NCBI RefSeq assembly: GCF_001411555.2
Contig: NC_049915.1
Span: 19,296,640 to 19,360,639, forward strand
DNA length: 64,000 nucleotides
Origin: Juglans regia
Lineage: Eukaryota; Streptophyta; Magnoliopsida; Fagales; Juglandaceae
Direction of reading: 5' to 3'
In this document: piece after piece, positions 12,055 to 22,639 of the stretch
Position numbering within the stretch: position 1 is the stretch's first letter
How the letters are laid out: the number at the start of each line of letters is the position of its first letter
The notes under the pieces: model-generated
What the model was told of the DNA's origin: nothing
The model's input: the letters and a program-made list of their open reading frames with translations, nothing else
Database searches by the model: none
Program-made: the position numbers and the translations under genes

Positions 12055-12625
12055 CAAAATACCTGGATTATCAATCCAAGGAGTCTTCCATTTCCCTGTA
12101 TAATTGGGGTTCTTAATTTTCTGTCAAGTCAAAAAGAGCAATTTTATCATAAACTGCAAAGAAGAATAAAGCTTCAAGCTTTTTATGTAGCAATTAAGCT
12201 TAATTGTCATACCATGTGCTTCCATGGTCCTTTATATGTGGATTAGGTACCTTGGAGGGTTTCCATATTCCATCCTCTTCTTCATCCCAATGATCAGGCT
12301 TATAATGGAAAAGAATTGTGAGATGTTTTCATCTTCTTTAATATTAGTTTTAATGCTTTTCAAAGGTATCATGTCACAAAATAGCAAAAGTCAACAAAAA
12401 AAAAGAAAAAGAAATGGAAACAAGGAGAATAAATTAAAATAAAGCAACCTTTTGGATTGCAAACTAAGATCCAAAAGGTGCCCAGTTTTGTCAACATTAT
12501 TAAAGCCAAGCAGCAATTCATACACATGGCCTTGCTTATGCTATGGCTTCTTAAGCTAAACTAACCCTTTTGGCTTTTGGGTTAGGAACCTCTGCTGGAA
12601 TTGAATCATATCCCTGCAACAACCA
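12055..12625 (-). pseudogene. CRT3: Calreticulin-3 (P-domain) gene fragment
   Basis: Three exon pieces on the minus strand encode parts of a calreticulin P-domain: GYDSIPAEVPNPKAK (12619-12573), DHWDEEEDGIWKPSKVPNPH (about 12292-12230) and KIKNPNYTGKWKTPWIDNP (12122-12062). Acceptor AG and donor GT bound the last piece. These resemble, from memory, plant CRT3, the ER lectin chaperone. Frames are broken and the N-globular and C-terminal parts are absent. A second copy sits at 37.74-37.99 kb. Confidence 0.75.
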
Positions 12626-12670
12626 AGTTAAACATTTTTTTTTTTTTTTATAAGTAACCAAGTTAAACAT
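12621..12670 (-). mobile_element. Ultra-truncated LINE insertion (20 bp) with 15-bp TSD
   Basis: AACCAAGTTAAACAT is at 12621-12635 and 12656-12670. The insert 12636-12655 is only a T run plus ATAAGT, which on the minus strand is the LINE 3' end ACTTAT followed by an A-tail. Confidence 0.7.
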
Positions 12671-12744
12671 ATTTTCAACACATAAAATGAAAACTGCTAG
12701 AATTTCAATATATATCATGAATACAAACCCCAATTGATCAAGAA

Positions 12745-13120
12745 TTTACAATACCTCGTATTCTTCAACCGTCCATATTCAAAACATTATTCAAAGTTAT
12801 CCCTACATGAAGGAAAAAAAAAACTATTTTAAAAATATAATTATTAAAAAACCACAGGAAAATATATGATATTTCAAAAGGAATCTTACCATTTTCCAGC
12901 TTATAGCTTTCGGCATCTTCCATTAAGTCTTGGGAGTCATGATTAATGGAGGGAGCTTTCAACCAATTTTGTGTGCAAATAAGAGTTTCAACTGTTTTTG
13001 GGGCCTAGGAGCTTCCAAATGAATCTAACACTAACACACGACCCCTTAATGTTGAATGCCAACTCAGAAGCAACAGTAGAGAGGGGAAATTGTTGCATCT
13101 TCAACAATTGAAACTGATGC
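12745..13120 (-). pseudogene. TNL 3'-tail duplicate
   Basis: Nearly the same sequence occurs at 14465-14695, just downstream of TNL-1. Shared stretches encode INHDSQD-MEDAESY on the minus strand and are followed by a GTAAGATT donor-like site. A possible C-JID tail (GTTGAAGATGC) lies near 13105. It looks like the 3' end of a lost TNL copy. Confidence 0.5.
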
Positions 13121-13839
13121 ACTGGTTGATCCCAAACAAGGGTTTAGCAGAATAGAACAAGGTTATAACAGTAAGTAAAGTTCAATTCATTGGTTTCTAT
13201 CAGTGCACAGTAGACAACAAAATTAAAGCTGTCTCCCTATATCTCATCAGCATAAAAATCAATCTGCCTCATAAACATGCTGAAAGAAAAAAAAAACCTG
13301 CTAGCATGACATAATTAGGTTATTCCTGTGTTGTGATCATCCATGGGCTTCATACTAAATTAGAAAAACTTAAATTAAAAGAAACCAGAGTCTATTTTTT
13401 TTCTCTTTTTGGTAGTATTATTTAAAGCTTATAAATACTCGACAATATGTTAACATCTCTTGGGACCAAGAAAAAGTAGTTAATTTCAAAAATATAGTTA
13501 TTGTTAAATTATATATTTATGAATTGAATAAGATGGGTGCACCAGAATCATTACAAACAGAAGAAAACATTTTCTATATATGATATTTCTGGAGTATAGA
13601 AATTCATGAGTACTGTTCAAATATTACTATAAGTGTACAGGAAGCATTTTGAAAGAAAATGCAGGTGTGACGATTTGGAATGGATGGTGAAGTACGTGAA
13701 TCTAACTTTTAAAAACAGATCATTCTCTAACCAAGACCGACCCTAAGCCAGGAATTATGATATTTAGTCACCCCATCTCGATCCCTATCTAATCAAGAAA
13801 ACGCCCACAATTTTTCCCTTCCTATCGCATTGGTGCAAA

Positions 13840-14295
13840 TCACAAAAACACAGAGAAAATCACAAAACACAGCAAATCAAAAAATTGTGCGAGATGATTA
13901 AAGCATAAAACCAGCTGCAAATGCCCAGCCCCCACAACAAACAACTCAGCAAACCACAGATATATAAAATAGAGAGAGAGAGAGAGGGGGGGGGAGGGGG
14001 GAGTCGATAATTGCTCACCTGCAAGAGGAGTTGATGCAACGGCGCCGAGAACCCGATACAGACAATCTGAGATGGAGAGTGAGAGAGAGTGAGAATGTGA
14101 GATCGATATAGAGGTAGAGAGGCTGATGGCTTGTTTGGTGCGGGACGAAACGGAAATATAACATGAATTCCGACCCTTATGTTCTGGAAGGGTTACGGAA
14201 TCGAATGTCCCCCAATTCCAACCCATTCTCGGTTCGGTTGATTCTGGTCGGATTGGTTTTGAATATTCGGGCCGGGTACAAGTGATTTTATTCAT
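13840..14295 (-). other. Orphan 5'-leader-like sequence
   Basis: Read on the minus strand this is a CT-rich leader-like stretch (14110-14040), then CTCTTGCAG|GTGAGCAA with a strong donor after 14019. The open frame across it is low-complexity Ser/Leu and I do not regard it as a protein. It could be the leader of a gene whose body was replaced by repeats. A GA run and G runs lie at 13973-14000. Confidence 0.3.
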
Positions 14296-14299
14296 CTTT

Positions 14300-14466
14300 T
14301 AGGTCTCGATTATTTTTATAGATAAGATAAGATAAGATAAGATGAGTTGATATAAAATTAAAATAAAATATTATTATAATTTATTTTTTAATATTATTTT
14401 TATTTTAAAATTTAGAAAAATTAAATTATTTATTTTATTTTATATGAAAATTTGAGAAAATTATTT
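14300..14466 (+). mobile_element. MITE, family 1 copy
   Basis: Contains GATAAGATAAGATGAGTTGA, an AT-rich core with AATATTATTTTTATTTTAAAA, and TTATATGAAAATTTGAGAAA. It matches the family seen at 24.2, 26.2, 42.7, 52.8 and 61.6 kb. The right end is abrupt, joined directly to the TNL tail duplicate. Confidence 0.6.
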
Positions 14467-14690
14467 AGAATACCTAGTATTCTTCAACCATCTATATTCA
14501 AAACATTATTATCCAAAGTTGTCTCTACACAAAGAAAAGATACTATTTTAAAAATATAAATATTAAAAAAACCACAGGAAAATATATGCTATTTCAAAAC
14601 GAATCTTACCATTTTTCAGGTTATAGCTTTCGGCATCTTCCATTGAATCTTGAGAGTCATGATTAATGGAGTGAGCTTTACAAGCTTCAA

Positions 14691-17600
14691 CTAGTAAGGA
14701 TGGGAAACTGAAGCATCTTCAACACTTGAAAAACTGTTAGGCAAATGGATCCCAACCCTTCTAAAGACCAGGAGCTCTGACTCACATTCAAATCTAAACC
14801 TTGAAATGACTTGTTTATTGGGTCTGTTGTAACTCGTCCAGCACATCAATACATGATCTGAGACCGTTAAAGAATATTCGATATATTCTTTACGAAAAAA
14901 TACGTTCTCTGGATCCAAGCCATAAATGATTTTAAGCGTAAAAGAACCCCTCTTCGGTTCTGGGTTAGTGATCCCAACTCTAAGTCCGAAAACAACATAG
15001 AAAACTATGTGATTCCAATGATGTGGTGGATCAACATCTATTGTACACAGATTACCATCATGGGCCTCCTTGCGATAGATGAACCAGCTTGGAATCCTCT
15101 TTCCTGGAAATATAATGCAAATATATCTATCTTTAAAGTGGTGTGCCCAATTTTGTTCCTTAGAATGTATCTGTTATATGAATAAAAAATAAAAAAAAAC
15201 TTTCAGCAATGCAAGTTATAAACCAAAGTAGGTCACACACAAATCACATGTTGAAAAAGAAAGAGAGGAAAAGAGACGTACATACCTGATCTTCCCATGA
15301 AGGAATCGGCCACATATTCTCAACCAGTTTATGGCATCTGAACAATTCAATACTTAGGGAGTACTTGGAAAAATTAGTTCCATTGTTTTTAATAAGTATT
15401 TCAGATGGTAGTGCAAAACTTTTCAATGACGTGCATTCACTAGCGTTAACCCATTGTATACTCAATGGAAGAGGTAAAACTTCTTCAAGTTTTTTGCAAT
15501 AGTCCAAATAAAGGTATTCCAACCGATCAAATCTGACGCTTTTAGGTGGAAAGATAACAATATCACTCCCACTTAGATCTAACTCTTCCAAAGCGGGAAA
15601 GTAATTGTTACCATTTGTGAAGAAATTTGATTCTGACAGGCAACAGGAATAAAGAAGTAATTTAACTAGCGATTTCCAAATTATCGTGCTTGAGGAGGAA
15701 CCAGCATCATTAAAAATGATTGAATTTGTCGGAGTCAATTCTGCAATTTCACATTCTTCGCTTGTAGACACAATAGATGGCGTGGAGTGTGTACCATCCT
15801 CTTCCACCTGTCTAATGTGTATTGGTACTTGTGAATAACCGTCGACTTTGACAATACACGGTAGACTTTGCAACTGATCAAAGCAGCCTCCTAGAATTAA
15901 CACTTCAAGTCCTTTGAGGTTCTCAATTGATGAAGGTAGTTCTTTTATGCTAGTGCCACGAAGATTTAACAATAGTGAAGATTCCATTCCACACTCAATC
16001 TCTGGAAAGTCTTCAAGACTAGAGCAATCTCTAAGAAGAAATGAACGTAGAGATCTCAACTTGAATCTTTTCGGCAAAATCCTAAGCTTGAAGCATCCGT
16101 CAACAGAAAAACTCCAAAGCTTATCAAGGAATCCAACGGAATCATGAACCTCAACTAAGTTCTCACAACCATCAAGATCCAAGATCTCTAAATTTGGGCT
16201 ACTTGAAAGATCAGGAATTTTTGTTAAGAACATACAAAGCGTTAAATCCATAACTGTCAAGTTCTGTCCAAATAAAATAAAATAAAATAAATGTATTAGC
16301 TTCAATGAAATTCTAGTTGTTTCATAGTAATTTGAAAGAAAGAAATATTGAAAATAATAGTGGTACCTTGGATTTTAGGCCGCCTAACTCCTTGATGAGG
16401 CTGTTATGCATTTGAAATTCAACGAGCTTATTTCCATGAAAATTAGAAGGCAAAACTGACCAAGGATATTGAGACCAATTAAGCACTCTTATCTCATTAG
16501 AGAGATAATTCGGTGGTCCTCCAGAAAATTGTGCATTCCGGTTTATAAACATTAAAAGATTCTTCATCTTCTTAAATGCCTTGGAATTCAAGCGTATCAT
16601 GTGATCATGGCCTTCAGGAATATCTAACAAAATCGCTTCAATGCTGTCTGTTCCCTACAAAGACATACAAATTAGGCATAAGTATCCCAACAAAATCAAA
16701 TCATAAAGATGTTCTTCTTTTATTACCACTTGCTAATAAAAATCATGGAAACACAGAGAAACCAAAACAAATTAAGCTTAAATTATTGAAATGAAAAATT
16801 TTAATAAATTAATTTTCAAAAAATCAAATCAATTAACATTATAAACTAAAAAATAGGAAAATGAAAACTTAATATTATAAAATTTCATTATTTAAGTCTT
16901 TTTGTTTCTATTTTTCTATTTTATTTATATAAATTAAATTTAATGCTAAACTACAGAAAGTTTCAATAAAACAAAAAAATATAATTTTTTGAGGAGAGAA
17001 ATATTGGATTTTCTTTTAAGAAAAGTAAATTGTTAACTTTAACGGGAGCATATATATTATATAGAAATGGTCATGATATACATACAAACTCTTTTATAAT
17101 CCATTTTGCAATCAACTAAAGCTAACACGTACGCTATTTCAATAAAAATAAAATTTAACTTTACAAAACTGTTCTTAAGAGGTTGCAAGAGTTGTAGGTT
17201 AACCATTTTCCATATAGAAAACTACCAAAACTTAACAACTCATGAGTTCCATTGGTCATAGTTACGAATAGAAAATAAAATATAATCATATATAATATAT
17301 AAACACACATGCAACAACGAGTTACTTCACCATTTTTAACTTCAACATTTTTTTGGGAGTTTCACTTGTGAATAGAAAGCGAATATAAATTCAAAGGTTT
17401 TTATTAGTGTGATCTTACCGTATTTTCTTCAAATACATGGCGAACATCTTCATGAAACCACAATCTACTACGCTTGCCAGCTTCTTTAGGCGATTCTTGT
17501 CGAACAATTTCTTTACCCATTTCTTGTAATAAGTCATGCATCTCCACATGTTGAGAACGATTAATATTGATGAGACACTTCTCTTTAAGCCTTGCAATGA

Positions 17601-20600
17601 AAATAGATGATGAAAAATGACAATGATCTAGCATTCTCGTGACATCTTCAACATATTTCCCCTTGAAGAAACATGCAATGTCAAGAAAAATAACCTTTTC
17701 TTCACCATCCAGCCCGTCATAACTTATTTTAAGAATTTCATAAATATCCTTGTGAGGACTTCTTTCATACTTTTCCAATGCACTTTTCCATTCTTGTATA
17801 CTTCTATTACGCAAATCTGAACCAAGCACTCTAAGAGCTAGTGGAAGGCCCTTAGCATAACTTATTATAGCTTTTGTGAGTTCTACATAACTTTCATTTG
17901 GATTGTGTCTTTCAAATGCATGCCAACTAAATAGCTGAATAGCTTGGTTGTTGTCCAATCCCTGCACTTCGTACGTTGAATCAACTTTATGAGAAGTTAA
18001 TGGACGTTCATCTCTTGTTGTTACTACTATTCTACTTCCTGGACCGAACCAATTATGATTTCCAGCTAGTTCTTTTAATTGGCGCACCTCATTCACATCA
18101 TCAAGAATTATAAGTACCCTTTTAGAGGAAAGCCTATGCTTTATAACATTAGTACCTCCAACATGACGGCCAATATTAAAACTTCCAAAGTTTCCTAAGA
18201 GATCATAAAGAAGTTTCTCTTGCAATTTGACCAGACCCTCCTCTCGACTTGAAATCTCTCTAACATTTGCTAGAAAACATCTAGCTTCAAATTGATGTCC
18301 AATTGAGTTAAAGACTGCTTTGGCGAGAGTTGTTTTACCAATTCCACCAGTTCCGTAAATCCCTATCATGAGAGTAATGTCATTCCTTCCAATTTCTAAC
18401 TTAGTATTCAAGTCATTTAGAGGAGAATCTAGTCCAATTGGATACTCAGCAATGTCTAATTGGGATACAGTTTTAATATCTATTGTCGAGTCCACCCATT
18501 GAATGATTTTATGCATAAATTCATATTCATTCCTGTCAATACAAGGAAAAAGAACATTCAATGAGTCACATTTTTCACATAAAAAGATATGGAGTTTCAT
18601 TATTTATAAGTTGGCTTGTCAACACATCAACTATAGTATCACCCATTACAATTACGAAAAAAAATTTTAAAAAAACAGATAATGACTAATATATAAATTT
18701 TTATACTAGCTCATGTAGAAGATCTTCCACAAGGTCTACTTACAAGGTTTTTTTTTTTTTTCTTTTAGATTTGCTTACTAAATACCAATAAATTAGTATG
18801 AAACCAATAAAAATGAAACAAAAAGATCACACTATTGGGCCACTAGGGAAAAACAAGTTTCGCTACAATTTGCAACTCTAAGGCTATGTTTGAGTAATGG
18901 AGTGATCTCATATTTTATCAATATTTGTTTTACTAATTTTTATTACTATTAACTACTATTTAATATTGTACATTATTCTTTCACTACTTTTAATTATTAT
19001 TTAATATTTTATCATTATTTTTTCAGTATTATTTATAGATAATCTGAGATCACCTCATTGTCCAAACATAACTTAAATTACAATGGCCACGACTACCACA
19101 AAATTAAAGAACTATAAAAACAAATACAGTTGTTCATAGCAGCACAAGAAATCTTGCTGAAAAAGATCAACACAATGCACAGATGCACAAGCCATAACCA
19201 ATGTAGCACAAGAAATGTAGAGATACAAAATCTACCCAAAGCATGAATCAAACCAATGCAAAGACAACAAACAAGGAAGGCCGGTTGATTCATGGAGAGT
19301 CTATGGCCTTTGGTGGCTGATGGATAATTGTGATTTTCTTTTATAGTACTCTACTTAATTAATTAGATAGGAAACACTACATTGAAGATTGGGGATTTAT
19401 GTATGTTCTTGTTTGTTTGTAGGTAATTTTTACATTAAAAGCATTTTTTCAGATCATTTATTACTTCAAGTGTGATAAAGTTTCAGTTAGCTAATTGGTA
19501 TGCTTCTCCAGCATATGGATGCCTAGAAAATAATGGATTTGGAACTTGCTATTCGAGAAAAGAAAAAGCTTACATTATAATATTTGATCTGTTATGAGCC
19601 TACCATATGGCATGCACTTATGCAATTAGACAATCTGTTATAACTTGTAAGAATTTAGGGATCACGACCATACTTGGCACCAGAAATTATCCTTAAAAAA
19701 AAAATGGAGGGAAACTCGAGAGAACTTACAGCAAGTAGGCAAGAGTGATTCAAAATTTTTAAAATCTATAGTGACATATATAAATGTGCAAGTTCAATGT
19801 TAAATCCTTCGATTAAAGAGCTTAAGGACTTGTTTGGATGTAAGGTGATTTCGTGTAGAGTGTAAGAGTGTTTGTGAAATTGTTGTAAAACTTAAAAACT
19901 TTTTAAGACTATAGGTAGATATAGTTTTTAAAGAGTGGTGAGATCTATCATAAAAGTATATTTAGATATGAAAAATATGTTGAAGGAGTCTTGAGAGATG
20001 ATGTAATAAATAAAATTTGTATTAGTTAAATACTTTTTCGAAAGAGAGAACCATGCTCATACTATTGTATAGCCTTCGGCCCAACGGTGGTTGCACCACT
20101 GGTGGCCAAAAAACTCAGTTTGATGTGGTGTCTAGCCACCCTATGGGATGGTTTTCTTGTGAATATGTGAAAATAGTTTCGTGAGTTTTTAATGCTTTAG
20201 AAAATATTTAATTTTCTTTTTAATTTTTTTATATAATGATTAAGGAAGTGAATTTTAGTATAATAGTGTATTTTTTTTATTTTTTAAAAATATTTAAAGA
20301 TGTTTAAAAACTTAAAAAAGAAAAAAAAATTAAAATGTAAAATTTACACTAGTAGAGAGTCAGAGACGCCTTTTTCTTTTTAAGTCATAACCTTTTATCT
20401 TTGATCCGGGGGAATTGATTGCTAGTACAAATATATTGGTGTACGGTGTGCAAGGCCCAGTAAAGTCCAGCGTTAATATTAAACGACGAAGACAATATCG
20501 AAACTAAGAATAAATGTATGCATCCATTGGGTTTTTCTCGAGTCTTTCTTCAAATTGAATCGGAGGAAAATTCGTCCGATAGATCTATAAAAATGACAAG

Positions 20601-21463
20601 CGTTATATTGAGCATGTGACAGCACATATTTTTTTAAAAGGCCAAGTTAAAAAATTGACATGTTATTTCAAAATTATATCTTTATCACATACTCAAAAAA
20701 CACATTATAATTTTTTAAATAAATAATTTCGTTTAAAGAAAAATTCTATTATCAATTAATATAAGAGAAATGCTACATACATAAACAAAATACACAAATA
20801 TAAACTCATAAATTCATGTGACTTCATGTGATTCGTTAGATCTACTTTACAAGAAAAATAACTTTATAATTTGATGTACTATATCAAACCAAATCAGTTT
20901 GTGAGTTAACTTTTGTATAATCGATTTATGACTAAAGTAGTTCTCTTAATATAATAGTTAAAGAAGTACCCGTGTTCCAAATGTTCTCCAGCCAAACTGG
21001 CAACCTCTTGCAGGCTTTCCTTCCACCTCTGTACTTTCGGGTCCTCCTTGAACCTCTCCTGATGTTTAGCCAATGCTTCTCCAAAACCTCCTCTCAAATT
21101 TCGTATATCTGATGGATCCACATGGTAAAATATTGGTAAAATAATTTGTTGTTTTGTTTTCTTACACTCAAGGATCTTGGCTAGCTCCTCCAAACACCAT
21201 GCAGATGATGCATAATTTGGAGATAATACAATGATAGAAATTATTGACTCCTCAATAGCTTGGAGAAGTGTAGGTGAAATTGTCTCTCCTCTTTCAAGAT
21301 CTTTATCATCTATGTAGGTTTTGATTCCCCTATCTTGTAGAGCAGGATATAGAAAGGCAGTAAAAGTATTGCGAGTATCTATTCCTCTAAAACTCAGAAA
21401 TACATCGTAAGAGTATTTAAGAGGGGAAGAAGAAGAGGCGGACGAGGAAGAGGGTAATGCCAT
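14691..21463 (-). CDS. TNL-1: TIR-NB-ARC-LRR-C-JID immune receptor
   Basis: Intracellular NLR of the TIR class. Exons: 21463-20970, 18532-17419, 16654-16367, 16263-15286 and 15170-14691; all junctions are GT-AG and in phase, giving 1117 residues. TIR: YDVFLSFRG..DTRNTF near residue 20, and SAWCLEEL with the Glu expected for NADase activity. NB-ARC: P-loop GTGGIGKTT (residues 225-233), kinase-2 VLIILDDV, RNBS-B GSRIVVTTRD, GLPLAL, FLDIACFF, and MHD at about 496-498. LRRs occupy exons 3 and 4. Exon 5 is a C-JID (post-LRR) domain beginning at GKRIPSWF. Relative to TNL-3 it lacks one LRR. TIR-domain enzymatic action and effector recognition are family knowledge; nothing here names the pathogen. 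All key motifs are intact, so it is probably functional. Confidence 0.92.
16655..17418 (-). other. TNL-1 intron 3 (shared with TNL-3 and the pseudogene)
   Basis: This AT-rich intron is recognisably the same as 40215-40775 in TNL-3 and as 25.70-26.44 kb beside the TIR-NBS pseudogene. It therefore marks the truncation point of the pseudogene. No other feature is seen. Confidence 0.7.
18892..19078 (+). mobile_element. MITE, family 2, in TNL-1 intron 1
   Basis: The ends CTATGTTTGAGTAATGGAGTGATCTCA and, in reverse, GTTATGTTTGGACAATGAGGTGATCTCA are inverted copies. The interior is repeated TTATTACTATTAACTACTAT-like DNA. A related copy lies at 24672-24835. Confidence 0.65.
20195..20375 (+). mobile_element. 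MITE, family 5, in TNL-1 intron 1
   Basis: Carries AATGATTAAGGAAGTGAATTT, TTTTTAAAAATATTTAAAGATG and AAATTTACACTAGTAGA. Similar copies lie at 24465-24600, 42222-42365, 53160-53345 and 53640-53795. No coding capacity. Confidence 0.6.
20763..20930 (+). mobile_element. MITE, family 4
   Basis: Contains AAATGCTACATACATAAAC, TTCGTTAGATCTACTTTAC, TAACTTTATAATTTGATGTA and ends with TTTTGTATAATCG. A related copy lies at 36375-36565 (TTAGATCTATTTTATAATAA, TTACAATCTAATGTACC) and a shorter one at about 24930-25050. It overlaps the 3' side of the TNL-1 first-exon donor region, in the intron. Confidence 0.5.
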
Positions 21464-21919
21464 TAAAGAACAAGTGTATGCAATTCAATTCTGATACAGA
21501 AAAGACGTTCACTAGTCTTAAGTAGAGAAGCAGATGCAGCTTTGCACAATTATTGAAAAAGGAAGGAAAAGAAAAGGAGGAGCAACTTCTTGATCTCCCT
21601 TTGAAATGCCTTTCGGTGGGATTTGTCCTTAGCGTGGACCAGAAGTCCACGAAAACGCGTGGCTGAATTAAATAATATTAATATCAGAACCATCGAAGAA
21701 AAAACACGTTTACAGAGCCCCCACACACGTGATGCTCACTCAAAATATTAATATCAAAGCCTCATTTGTTTTTGTATTAAATAATATTAATATCAAAGTC
21801 CCACTACTTGCGTTAATTCACATATATGTATAAGAATAATATTAACATATCTTTCTCATTTTATCTTTTCATTTTAACGGTTTATATATTTAATTTTTTT
21901 TATTTATTGATTAAGAAAG

Positions 21920-22125
21920 TGACTATTAGATGAGATTTAAATCTTGAGATAAAGATGAGATAATTTTAAATAAAAGTTGAAAGTTGAATAAAATATTATT
22001 AAAATATTATTATTATTTTAAAATTTAAAAAAGTTGAATTATTTATTATATTTTCTATGAAAGTTTATGAAAATTATAATGATAAGATGGATTGAAATAG
22101 TTTTATTATCCAAACTCAGCTTGAT
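21920..22125 (+). mobile_element. MITE, family 1 copy upstream of TNL-1
   Basis: Has GAGATAATTTTAAATAAAAG, AGTTGAATAAAATATTATTA, AAAAAGTTGAATTATTTATTATATTTT and ends near TCCAAACTCAGCTTG. It lies about 0.5 kb upstream of the TNL-1 start. Confidence 0.55.
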
Positions 22126-22227
22126 AAAAAATAAAAAATAAAAAAATGTGAAAATAAAAAATAAAAAATAAAGATAACATTTGCCTAGCGGCACGTCACT
22201 GTTGGCATCACTCTGTACAAAAACGAG

Positions 22228-22400
22228 TAATGTTAGATACAGTCGTAGAATGCCTAAATGTCGTACAGTCACTTTGAAAAAGAATAGGGTCTATAATTAA
22301 AAAATTAATTTATTTTCATGTGAATCTCATATTTATTCATTTTTTTTAAAGTAACTGCACGACGCTTGTATACTCACGACTACAAATATCATTTCTCGTG
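22228..22400 (+). mobile_element. MITE, family 3
   Basis: A palindromic element: AATGTTAGATACAGTCGTAG at the left and, in reverse complement, AATGATATTTGTAGTCGTGA at the right. The middle has AATAGGGTCTATAATTAAAA. A second copy is at 25088-25262. Confidence 0.6.
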
Positions 22401-22479
22401 CAGAAACATAATATTTTACTTACTTTTTTTTTTAAATAAATAAATAAAGTAGTGTATTGATAAAGAAAAGAACAGCAAC

Positions 22480-22620
22480 TTCTTGGCAATTTGGGTTGGA
22501 TTCGTGGAAATCTCAGTTCAATTTTCTTCTTGCACATGGACAGGACGCTTCTCGAAAGGTAGACGTCCACACTCATTGAATACAGAAGCAGATGCAGCTT
22601 TGCATCATCATAAGAAAATA
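22480..22620 (-). repeat. Copy of TNL upstream sequence
   Basis: Shares TACAGAAGCAGATGCAGCTTTGCA with the leader regions of TNL-1 (21515-21545) and the pseudogene (29090-29110). No TIR exon follows, so this is a promoter-proximal fragment left by rearrangement. Further upstream-type fragments lie at 23830-24060 and 25450-25520. Confidence 0.5.
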
Positions 22621-22639
22621 TGACGGCAAAAAAAAAAAA

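Noticed and set aside
13840..14295. 151-residue minus-strand frame
   Set aside because: Low-complexity Ser/Leu from CT-rich DNA with a splice donor inside; not a credible protein.
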